From NCBI GenBank assembly GCA_024516155.1, contig JAJJXM010000030.1, positions 310,001-374,000 on the forward strand: 64,000 bases of DNA, given 5' to 3'. Position 1 is the first letter of the stretch; the number at the start of each line of letters is the position of its first letter. The DNA is from Pyronema omphalodes (Eukaryota > Ascomycota > Pezizomycetes > Pezizales > Pyronemataceae). This document shows, one piece after another, positions 45,562 through 54,929 of this stretch. The notes beneath the pieces are model-generated. The model had not been told where the DNA came from and did not search any database. It was given only the letters and a program-made list of their open reading frames with translations. The position numbers and the translations under genes were made by a program.

Positions 45562-47662
45562 TGTTATATTTGCAGTATCCCATTACTCTTTATAAATCAT
45601 ACACTATACTGTGCTCCTCTACAGTTAAGGAGATTTAAGTGCTGGGATGATGATTGCTGCGGTTATGTACAATGGACCGTGGTGTTGAGTATTAGTGCGA
45701 TGATGGGGTTGGATGATGATAGTGGTGGATGATGAGATGGATACTGACGCGGGGTAATGCACTGGATGGAGGTGATGAGCTGTCCCCAAGCTTCCGTAAA
45801 TCGAGGGAGCTCAAGGAGGTCTGTAGCGGATACCGGCCATGAGGCAAAAAACAGAGGGAGTAGAGAAGTAGGTCAAAGAGTGTGTAGTGGATAAGAATAA
45901 TGAATGTGAGATAACGAAGGATGCAAATGGGGATGAAGTTAAGATGTATTGTTCAGCTCTTGAGCTGAGTGATGTGTCCTGCGCTAGTACTTGAGAAAGC
46001 TTTAGCGTATTTGATCGACCGATGCTAACTTGCAGCAGCGCATCGCAGACGGCGTCTATGGTCCATATTTCTGGCGGTTGGCGACTATATGCACATACAG
46101 CTATATACTCTAGACGCCACAGACGAGACACTACCAGACCCTCTACGATAGGCGCAGTTCGCTTAGTTTTATATTAAATAATACCTATCTTCATAACTAA
46201 CCAAGCTAAGAAAACCGTTCAAAGTGTAGCAATGGATCCCAGGACCCTCGAGTATAGTGCCATTAAATGTGTCCTCGTTGTCTTAGTTACAGGTACCCCC
46301 TCCCCCCCGACCTAAACTACCGGTTATTTATCCCCCTTGCTACTGGTGCGGTCATCTCCCCTCGCTTCCCCACCTTTTCGTAGAAACTCCTTTTCCGCGT
46401 TCTCATACCCTATCTGTAGACTATACCCCCGTAGTTATCTTTTCCCCCCAGTATATCTTTGCTTATCCTTCTGTTATCCTTTACCACCGCTCCCCGACAA
46501 TCAATTATACCTGGCAGTCCGTCGTTTCTCTTCGAAGCCTTACAGGTTCCTACACATAGAGGCTAGAGCAACCGGAATTCTTACTGAACCAGGGACCAAT
46601 ATGGATCTCTCGTTGCTACTATGTAGTTGTACTCAAATCCGGTCTTGATATCCGGGCTAATCAGGCTTTCATGGATAATCACTCAGCCTTGTGATTCAAC
46701 TTGGTTGACCACCTATTCGCTCAGGTGGATTCTCATGATATCATGTGTGCTTATGTGACCATGAAACCCAGAAGCGTCATTGTCGCTTGCGCTTGATCGT
46801 GGTATTGACCGGCGTAACTGACTGAAGCGCTGGCAATGATTGAAGCTCCTCGGAATGAACGACGGTGATTATTGATACTATACAGACACCAGTAACTTTT
46901 GGGAATATTCAGTTACGGGCATGGAATAGCTTCTCCCGTTTCCGAAGGCTTATTAGACAGGAGATTTCAACTGAAGGGTTGTATATTTCGTTTGTTTATT
47001 GTAAGGTCTGAAGTTTAACGTCTAACATCTAAGGCCTAATGTCTATCTTACCCCCGTTACCAATAAAAAACATTAATATATTTACTTACTCCTAATCCAG
47101 TATTTCGTTTTTCCAAAAGAAGATTGCACCTAGATTTCAATATAGAGACCAAGAGGTAGTCAGCGTTATACCGCATTGCCTTCCTAAGCTCCACTATGTT
47201 TTCCTATTAGTAATCTTGCCTCTTTCTACATTGTACGTTTAGGCAATGGGGTATCCCCAAATTCATTTGGTTTTATTCTCTCGGTAAAGAGGCGAAAGAA
47301 GGAACAGAGTACGACGGTTTATATTCCTCAATCAATAGGGGACAGAAATCGGGACGGTAAACAGTACATAGAACTCAAACTCAGCGCATAAGCCGTATAT
47401 TAAAATTCGATATGAAACAGAATGAATTCAGGAGCCTAATAGGTACAAGGTCGAGCGGTGAATATAAAACCAACAGTAACCTCCCACTCACTCCCAAGAT
47501 ATAAGATTAACCCAATTATAGTCTAGTAAATAGCATCCCTTGAGCTAGCATCAAGCTTTCTCCAACTCTTCAGATGCCTCTCCATTTTTGGCTGCCAGTA
47601 TAAGGTAAACCTAGACCTTAATAACAGTAAGTTCACCAATACCACCGAGCCTGTAATTCTCA
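45562..47662. other. Gene-free 2.1-kb stretch
   Basis: Short frames only. The segment 46230-46850 has a different texture (TC-rich, coding-like fragments such as 46337-46648) and might be an eroded retroelement, but I recognise no domain. The 3' untranslated region of the secreted-protein gene lies near 47.6 kb. Confidence 0.45.
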
Positions 47663-49015
47663 TTAGCACAATTCCCTCACACTCTTCAACGGGGAATCAA
47701 CATACACAGCCTTTCCCGCAACAGTACCCTCATCATAGCACTGATTCGAAATCCGAAACAACAACTCCCCCATCTTATCACAAGTGATACATCTCGGGAC
47801 CTCATTCGCCGAGCACCAGTACGCATAAGTTCCCTGATATCTAGCATGAACCACACATTCCCCCTTCGCACCCGAGCAGCACCATCTCTTCCCCTTCGAC
47901 TGAAGATAGTAACCAACCGCATGAACAGACTTATACGGCGCCTGGAAAGTCTTCCAGCACTTCAAGTGCGTGTAGAAATAAAGAAACTCATTTCTCCCCC
48001 GCTTGGAAATCCCCTGGTTGGCTGAGTCGACATGATTCATAAGAAGATCCTCTTCGTTTGCTTTAATTTCCGGATCGTTACCGCCGCCGATAGAGCTGGG
48101 GTGCTCAAGAAGCTCCTTATCCTCCGGGTGCAAGGGTTCATCATACATAGCGTCACCATTGATGTACACGGTATCCTCGTCCCCGGAATCATAGGGGGGG
48201 ATAGTAGTCTCAACACCCGGGTCCTGGTGATCCATAGAGCGCTCCCAGATGATTTCTCCTTTGTCGTTGTTTTTGCCGGGGTAATGGATAGCTAGCTGAG
48301 GGTCGAGGGGCTTGTCGAACATGGCGCCGGTGTTGATGTGGACATGCTCCCAGTATTCGGCTGGGGTTTTCCAAGGAGAGGGACCTTGGGTCTCTGGTTT
48401 CATAGGGTTGGAGGTGTCCGGGTGAGTTTGGTTGTGGCCCTCGATAGTAGTTTGGTTCTCCCCGGGGTGCGGGATGTCTGAGCAAGGGTCAGAAGAAGCA
48501 GGCCGGTCGAAAATGGCGTTGGGGTCGGGAACTGGCTCCTCGTCAATGGTAGTGTGGTTCTCCCCGGGATGCGGGATATCTGAGCAAGGATCAGAAGAAG
48601 AAGGCCGATCGAAAATGGCGTTTGGGTCGGGAATTGGTTCCTCGTTTTGAATTGGTTTCTCGATGTTTTTGCCAGGGTAATGGATAGCTAGCTGTGGGTC
48701 GAGGGGCTTGTCGAACATGGCGCCGGTGTTGATGTGGACTTGCTCCCAGTATTCGGCTGGGGTTTTCCAAGGAGAGGGACCTTGGGTCTCTGGTTTCATA
48801 GGGTTGGCAGTGTCCAGGTGAGTTTGGTTGTGGCCCTCGATAGTAGCTTGGTTCTCCCCGGGGTGGTGGATGGCTGAACCAGGGTTAGAAGGAGAAGGCC
48901 GGTCGAAAATGGCGTTTGGGTCGGGAACTGGTTCCTTGTTGTTACCGCAGGGCATGGCGGATACCTGGGCTGAGAGTGCAAGAGCGATCAGCCAGAGGTA
49001 GTTGAGACGCAACAT
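47663..49015 (-). CDS. Secreted repeat protein with Kex2 site and Cys-rich C-terminal domain
   Basis: A single 450-residue exon. Residues 1-20 are a clear signal peptide (hydrophobic LWLIALALSAQVSA). Residues about 27-260 consist of two long copies and one short copy of a unit with PDPNAIFDRP, HPGENQTTIEGHNQTH, SPWKTPAEYWE, HINTGAMFDKPLDPQLAIHY; the DNA repeat offset is 396 bp (132 codons). N-glycosylation sequons (NQT, NHT) recur. A Lys-Arg at 338-339 is a Kex2 processing site that would release a 111-residue C-terminal domain with nine Cys, including a CC pair and CITC. I do not recognise the domain. The architecture fits a secreted candidate effector or a Kex2-processed repeat protein; the function is unknown. 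Confidence 0.85.
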   Translation of the reverse strand: MLRLNYLWLIALALSAQVSAMPCGNNKEPVPDPNAIFDRPSPSNPGSAIHHPGENQATIEGHNQTHLDTANPMKPETQGPSPWKTPAEYWEQVHINTGAMFDKPLDPQLAIHYPGKNIEKPIQNEEPIPDPNAIFDRPSSSDPCSDIPHPGENHTTIDEEPVPDPNAIFDRPASSDPCSDIPHPGENQTTIEGHNQTHPDTSNPMKPETQGPSPWKTPAEYWEHVHINTGAMFDKPLDPQLAIHYPGKNNDKGEIIWERSMDHQDPGVETTIPPYDSGDEDTVYINGDAMYDEPLHPEDKELLEHPSSIGGGNDPEIKANEEDLLMNHVDSANQGISKRGRNEFLYFYTHLKCWKTFQAPYKSVHAVGYYLQSKGKRWCCSGAKGECVVHARYQGTYAYWCSANEVPRCITCDKMGELLFRISNQCYDEGTVAGKAVYVDSPLKSVRELC

Positions 49016-49578
49016 GCTTGTATTATTGATTAAGTATTAGGTGTAGAGTATTAGTAGTAAAGCACTGGTTGACGATGCGGTATTGGTTGAAGAGAGTTAG
49101 TGAGAGTTATGAATTGTTGTGAAGGAGAGAATGTGTAACGGGAAAGAACAAGCTGGTGGTAGGATAGGTTGAAGAAGACAGACGAAAGAGTGAGAGAAAT
49201 AGTTAAAGTTATAGTCGGTTAAAAGGTTCTCTAGCACACACCATCTGAAAGTTTCTCTGTTGTAGGGGCCAATTTCACCGCACCATTGGGAATTTAAACG
49301 ATTTTGGGGGTCGTGGTTCAGGAATCAGCTTGGCCTGCGGCTCAAGACTCGAGTCTCGAGGAATTACAAAGAGCTATTTTTGAGTATCACCATACGTTTC
49401 TGTGCGGGGTGTTAGTAAGACACCTTAAATGTGAGTGATGCACAATGTTTGCAGTCAATCCTGCCCCCCGGAGGGTCTTCTTTTATTTCCCAATGGTATT
49501 TCTGTCTAGGAGATTTCTTGGCAGTATTCAAAATTAATCGCATTCAGACTATTTCATCACGAAGCAGGGGTGATTTTC
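49016..49578. other. Promoter side of the secreted-protein gene and spacer
   Basis: No gene. It holds the upstream region of the minus-strand secreted-protein gene. A short palindromic CTCAAGACTCGAGTCTCGAG stretch lies at about 49342-49361. Confidence 0.55.
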
Positions 49579-50102
49579 AACGGAAATTATGCAGGATGCC
49601 CCCGCCAAAACCACGAATTTGTAGGATGCCCGAGGGTGCAAAACGTACGTACGATACCCTTCGCTTACCTTAACGCTGCCGCTCTGTCTTGATGCTCGCT
49701 CCCGCGGTTACTTGATGCTACCGTTTTTTCACGGCCCATGCTTGAATCGCCGTTTTAAGATGTTTAACCATAGCGAATGCTTATCTGAGGATAAGGGTAT
49801 TGGGAGAAATTTGGTTAGCCTCAACGGTATTAAAGTTGTTGGCAAACTCATTAGTTCGCTCGATTTATCTAGTAGAAGACATGGTTTAATAGAGCATATT
49901 TTTGGTAACTTGAAGTTTGTATTCACGAATGAAGAGAATCACGGTGGGTAAAAATGCGCAACCCTTCCCCCCCCTCGTCGCGGCAAACAGGGCGGCAGTT
50001 CCAAGAAACGCGGCAGCACGCGGGTATGCTGCATAAGTTCTGAGTCCGGGGGCATACTACAAATTTCCGCTCTGAGTGGGGGTATCCTGCATAATTTCCG
50101 TT
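49579..50102. mobile_element. Non-autonomous DNA transposon (524 bp) with TIRs and 6-bp TSD
   Basis: The left end reads AACGGAAATTATGCAGGAT then GCCCCC. The right end is the same on the other strand with ACCCCC: 19 perfect bases and 24 of 25 overall. ATTTTC lies immediately outside both ends (49573-49578 and 50103-50108), a 6-bp target duplication. Inside each end, further GGATGCCC-like motifs recur about every 35 bp (TGTAGGATGCCC, TACGATACCC left; TGTAGTATGCCC, TGCAGCATACCC right), typical of transposase-binding subterminal repeats. The interior has one 79-residue frame (49712-49951 plus) with no transposase motif, so the element must be mobilised in trans. I cannot assign a superfamily. Confidence 0.87.
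49712..49951 (+). CDS. Small frame inside the 524-bp transposon
   Basis: A 79-residue open frame that fills the middle of the inverted-repeat element. The composition is coding-like (CLSEDKGIGRNLVSLNGIKV), but I recognise no domain. It could be the remnant of a transposase end or of a captured host sequence. Confidence 0.25.
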   Translation: MMLPFFHGPCLNRRFKMFNHSECLSEDKGIGRNLVSLNGIKVVGKLISSLDLSSRRHGLIEHIFGNLKFVFTNEENHGG

Positions 50103-50250
50103 ATTTTCAATCAATTCGAACTTGATACCAGTGAAAAACGGCTCATGAAAAGTCTAATAATACCAAAGAAGAGACAAAGCCTACTAAATTCGAAATACGC
50201 CATATCGCTAAATGCATGAATCAAAACTTTCTCCGAAACACCAAAAGCTA

Positions 50251-53200
50251 TCAGACCATATAAAAATCATCCTTTTCCAAGAAAACCCCCGCAATCCTCT
50301 TACTCATTACAGACGATATCACTTTCGCGTTCGGCCTTCCATTCGTCAAGCATGGTACGTTCGTAAGAACCTCATCACCATGATCCTTAAACGCAGAAAT
50401 CAACAGCCTAACATTCTTGTACTTTGCCTGAATACCCTCCGCAATATCAGGAGTAACTCTGAATACCTGCTGCAGCATCTTGAAGTATGTATCCTTATTA
50501 TCTTTTCCAACTTTTGGCAGACTTCCCATCGTAGGGAGTCCGAGTTCGAGGCTCAGCCTAGTGTTCTGCAACGGGATAGTCGAGATATGATTCGTGAAAA
50601 ACGCTATCCATTCAGCACTCTTTTTGTAATCAGTAGTATGATGAATCTTAACCCCATGATCCATCTGAAGAGTAATCTCGGCCTCATCAATTGCTTCGGT
50701 GTTATTGAAACGCGCTGGGGGTGGGGGGCCATTATGGTCTCCATTCATTCTCGCACGTATTTGATCTTGTTGGTGCCGTATGAAAAGGAGTTTGTCTTTT
50801 CGCATAGCCTCGGCCATGCCTTCGACTAAGTAGATAATTTTTGCGTCAGGACCCATCATCGACTTGATGCGCTGGACATGGTGCTCAATCGGAAGGGGTT
50901 TAACCATGGGTTCAGGGATGATCAGGTCGCCCCATTCATCGGCAGTGAAGTGAACGATGATATGGTCCTCGTCCTTGATCTGCTTTTCCGGCAAGGGGAT
51001 AAAAATGCGTCGTTCCTTGTCATAGAATGAGTCAACTATCCGCCGAAATCTTATCATACGGCCAGTATCCCAATCCTCGCATTTATTCGGCGGGTGATAA
51101 TTGATAGGAATATCCTTCACTTCTGCCTCCTTAAGCGCTAACATAGCGAGCCTTCCGACATCGTGTTTTTTAAGTTTTGGAGAAACATCAATAATCATTT
51201 CCTTGATTGTATCCTTCGCCGATTTCCTAACCCGGTTCACTGATTCAAGGTCTTCTTGTTCCTTTTTCCTCCTTGCGGCGGCCTCTTTCTCCGCCTTCTT
51301 TGCTTCAACAGCAGCTTTTCTTTCTGCAGCCACCTTTTCCCTCTCTAGACGCCTAGCTTCCGCTTCAGCTTCCTTACGAGCCTTTTCAGCAGCCTTGGCA
51401 GCATCTCGTTGCGCTTGTTGTGTTGCTCTCTCTTCTGCTTTGCGGGCTCTTTCTTCCTCAACAACAGAGAAAACTCTGCGTTTCTGTGGAGGTGAGATGG
51501 ATCCATGGCGAGAGGTTTCCTTCACAGCGGTTTTTTTCTTTGTGGTCCTGCGAGACTTGGTGGGACGCGGGTTGTCGTCCTCGACTACAAAAGAATCGTC
51601 GTCATCGTCCTCCTCATCCGGGTTGTTGTATTCAGGTTCAGAAGACAAATCCTCTATCAGTGGCTCAATGTATTTCAACGCCGTTGCACTGAACTCAGTC
51701 TTTAGTTTTTCACGTAAGGGTGGGTCATTTCTTTTCCGTGATCGAGTGCTTCTGGTTATTGGTGGTGGCGACGGTGACAACGGTTCCGGTATCATGTTGA
51801 AAGTATCGGTTTCGATCTCAGGCTCTGTTCGCCTACGAGCATTCTCCCTACCCTTACGGGCTCTCGCAATACCATTACCAATCCCGGGATCTGTAACCCT
51901 CCTAGCAATTCCCTTGTCCTTGTCTAATTTTGACTCAGTTGCTGTTGGATCCGGCGTCAAACCTGATAGAAGGTGATCATCGTAATCATCAAAATCTACA
52001 GGATATTTTCCCTCGGGCTTCTTAAGCGCAGGGGGTGACAGCTCGTCGGAATTGCTTTGAAAGTGTGACTTTCTCGGCGTCTTTAACATCGGCGTAACAG
52101 GTCCGAATGGAGGAGGTGACTGCATTCGAAAAGGATCATTTTGTGCGCTAAGTCTCGACCCACTGTCTCCGGGGTAGGCTGCTAGATCTGTCATTGTAGA
52201 TGATTTGCGGGGCCAGCCACCGAAGAGGCCACCACTGATTTGCTTATCCGGAGAGTTGCTGAAGGGATTGCTAGCTGATCGCTTGCTGGGGGAGAGCTTG
52301 ATCATTGGTTCTGACGGGTTCGGGATCTTGTGGGTGCTGGATGGTGGTTCTAGGGTCGACAACGAGGATGGAATTAAAGTCAGATCTGCAACTCCAATAT
52401 TGCTAAAATCAATGCTTGGCCTAGATTTCCCAGGAGTCACTAAGACACCCGTTCTCGTCTTTTTAGAGCCTGTAGAGCCCAACGTCGTAGCATTATTCCG
52501 GGTCTCTGGAGTGACATCTCTCTTGGGCTTTTTCGGATTTTGAGGAAGAGGAGGAAGCTCGTCATCACTATCATCCAATGAAATGACCTCGATGTTCCTT
52601 TTCTCTGGCGAGTCCCTGCGAGTAGCTTCTGTTGGTGGTTTCGGTAGAGACTGCTGTCTTTCTACCTGCATCTGGAGTGCCGGTGTTGGACTCGGACGTT
52701 GTAAAGGTGGACTCTCTTCCCTAGAAAATGGTGTTGGGGTTGGCGAAGGTGGAATTGCAAATAATGGACTTTGTTCTCGCTCCACTTGGTCCGGCGGGGG
52801 ACTCGGTGACGGCGGTAGTCGAAACAGCGGACTTTCAGCCCTTGGGGGTTGTGGAGAAGTCTGTTCCCTGGCTAGTTTTGGTGGCGAGAAAGATTTTACG
52901 GGTGGCGGAGCAGGAGTAGCTTTTGTAAGCGGTAGCGAAGGTTCTTTAAAAGCAACAATAGGTGGAGCTTCTTCTTCGTCATCGGAAAGTAACTCTATAA
53001 TATCACACCTCTCGTTGTTAGCCTTTCCACTCGTGTTTTTCATAGTCCAAACTCACTTTTCCTGCTTTACTCGACCTGGTGAACATTGTGCTACATATTG
53101 CGTAGGTTGCCCTGATGGGGAACTACCCAACTGCTTCTTCACCGGGCTCACCTGGTTCGCTTGGCTCGCTATTATTCCTATTAATTGTTCCAGTTCCTGA

Positions 53201-53664
53201 ACTCTTTTTACCAGATCAAAGGGTACCAGTGTGGGGGTGGCAAGAGTAGAGCTCTGTTCGGTCTGTGGATCCCTCCCCCTCCCCGGCGTCACAGGATTTC
53301 CATTCGATTTGCTGCTCTCCCCATCTGCATTTGGCCTGTTTATCCTTGCTGGTGTCTGGACTTTCTCATGCACTTTTTCTGGCGTCCGGAAAGTTCTGCT
53401 TGGCTCAGCCAGTGTTGGTGTAATTGTCGAAGCCGTTGAGGCCGTAGATGTTCCCGATGCCCCCCTCCGATCCGGATCTCTATCAGTCCCCTTCAAAAAT
53501 GTCCCATCAAATATCCGATCAATTGTAGTTTGAACACAATTTGTGAGTCTCAAATCGGCTCGAATAAGGTGTAACGGTTTCTGGGTGACCTCGTAGACCG
53601 ACTGGACCTTGCTTTCAAAGGCGGGGTCGCGAGCAAGGCCGAGGAGGTGCGCCATTGACGTCAA
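50251..53664 (-). CDS. eme1: EME1 (MUS81 partner), apparently fused to an N-terminal CUE-like domain
   Basis: The C-terminal 240 residues carry the ERCC4-type fold of EME1: HIIVHFTADEWGDLIIPEP, IIYLVEGMAEAMRKDK, and a tandem HhH end with VISSVMSKRIAGVF. The GDxnERKxxxD active site is absent, as in EME1, the non-catalytic subunit that forms a structure-specific nuclease with MUS81 on forks and Holliday junctions. A basic coiled coil and a long disordered Ser/Pro-rich region precede it. Frame 53043-50251 alone gives 930 residues. However, frame 53664-53057 ends at a GTGAGT donor, and a 48-nt intron (53009-53056, CTAAC branch, acceptor GAG-AG) joins it in frame, giving 1,121 residues. The added N-terminus has a CUE-like helix bundle (about residues 20-55: IRADLRLTNCVQTTIDRIFDG). 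Confidence 0.85.
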
Positions 53665-54251
53665 TTAGGGCCCGTTGGGTGGCCCCCGTCAAATTCCTTA
53701 TGTCCTGTCCTAGCTGGAAGTAATCCCAAAAGCCTAGGTGATGATTGATATGGTAATTTGAGTGGCGCGGCAGATATGGCGTAGGAGCTGGGATGTAGGA
53801 TGCGCGTGCGCAACGAGCTGCGAGTCTGCGACGGCCATCCGCTCAGCGCCGCGTCGTCGGAAGACGCGTACGCGCTGTACTAGCTTAGTCACATGTCATT
53901 TGACGTCAACGTATGGATATACCGTGAACCTGAGGAAATTCAGACAAAAGTAAAACAAAAATTATGTTGCACAAATAAAAATCAGTTTTAATGTCAAAAT
54001 TTAAAATTAATTTAATAGTTATATATTTCGCTAACTAATGTCAAAAAAGTATGGTCTCCTGCATCCAAAAACATATACAAAGTTACAAACCCCAAAATAA
54101 AACGCCACTAATATGCTTACAAAATCAAAAATCAAAATAAATCGCCATTACCACAAAGAAATGTAATAGCGATAACAAAATCCCACCAACAATCATACCC
54201 CTTCTCTCTCGGTTGGTGAATAATTCTCAATGTCCGCTTCCTCAGCCGACT
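53665..54251. other. EME1 promoter side and spacer
   Basis: No gene. A GACGTC palindrome lies just before the EME1-side ATG and again near 53902 (TGACGTCA-like sites at about 53656 and 53901), which resembles a CRE/ATF site. The AT-rich part 53940-54190 carries nothing visible. Confidence 0.5.
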
Positions 54252-54929
54252 TTATTCAAAATACTTGAGCCATCCCGTCCGCTCCCTCCTCTTAGTCGTC
54301 TCCTCAGGCTTCTTCTTCACTTTCCTAACCTTCTTCCTATTATACCACCAACCCCTATCCTGAGTATCCTCATACTCGTAGGGCCCGTCTTCATCACCCC
54401 CAGCTTCTCGCACCCCCACCTTCGAATCTGTCCCCTCTTCCCCATCCCTCTTCCTCTTCAGGACCTGGTTGACCTTCCCCACCGCCTTTTCAACCTCCTT
54501 TTCGACCCTCTTTTTTGCTAGCTTGAGCGGATTGTATTTCTCGCTCCCCCTCTCATTTCTAACAACCTCCCAACCCCCATCGTCATCACTCGATGCACCA
54601 CCCATATCCTCCTCTTCATCACTAGATTGCTCAACCACCGCATGGAAGATAGGGTCCCTGCGTCTCAGTCCAGGTGTTTCATGATGATTCGAAACAGATC
54701 CAAGACTAGTGTTCTGGAAACAAGTAGTGAAAGCCTGGGGAGCTCTCTGGTGAGTCGGGGGGACCAGTGATGTCTCAGAGATAGAAAAAGACGATTGTTC
54801 CTGATTCGTGGTGTCGGGGATACGTTCACGGATACGTTGAGGGGAGGGGGAACGTTGGACCGTTTGTCCGAGCGATAAGAAGGGGACTGTACAAGGCTTT
54901 GGCCAGGTGTTGTTTCGGTTCGGGACCAT
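54252..54929 (-). CDS. Hypothetical basic/acidic protein with a duplicated relative at 59 kb
   Basis: A single-exon frame of 225 residues. Unrecognised. Residues 1-90 are Pro/Arg/Ser-rich. An acidic SSDEEEDMGGASSDDD block (about 101-116) is followed by GGWEVVRNERGSEKYNPLKLAKK, which is conserved in the decayed copy at 59.4-59.6 kb. Then come a Lys/Glu coiled segment, a bipartite KRKR-type nuclear signal, a Tyr/Asp-rich stretch and a basic tail ending GWLKYFE. It may be nuclear. Conservation of the WEVVRNERGSEKYNPLKLAKK block between copies marks the constrained core. The two copies also share their upstream DNA. Confidence 0.65.
   Translation of the reverse strand: MVPNRNNTWPKPCTVPFLSLGQTVQRSPSPQRIRERIPDTTNQEQSSFSISETSLVPPTHQRAPQAFTTCFQNTSLGSVSNHHETPGLRRRDPIFHAVVEQSSDEEEDMGGASSDDDGGWEVVRNERGSEKYNPLKLAKKRVEKEVEKAVGKVNQVLKRKRDGEEGTDSKVGVREAGGDEDGPYEYEDTQDRGWWYNRKKVRKVKKKPEETTKRRERTGWLKYFE

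Noticed and set aside
46230..46850. Eroded retrotransposon
   Set aside because: Texture differs from the surroundings, but no domain motif, LTR pair or terminal repeat could be found by eye.
51101..51976. Ser/Phe/Leu-rich 291-residue frame, plus strand
   Set aside because: Antisense of the Lys/Glu/Ala coiled-coil region of EME1.
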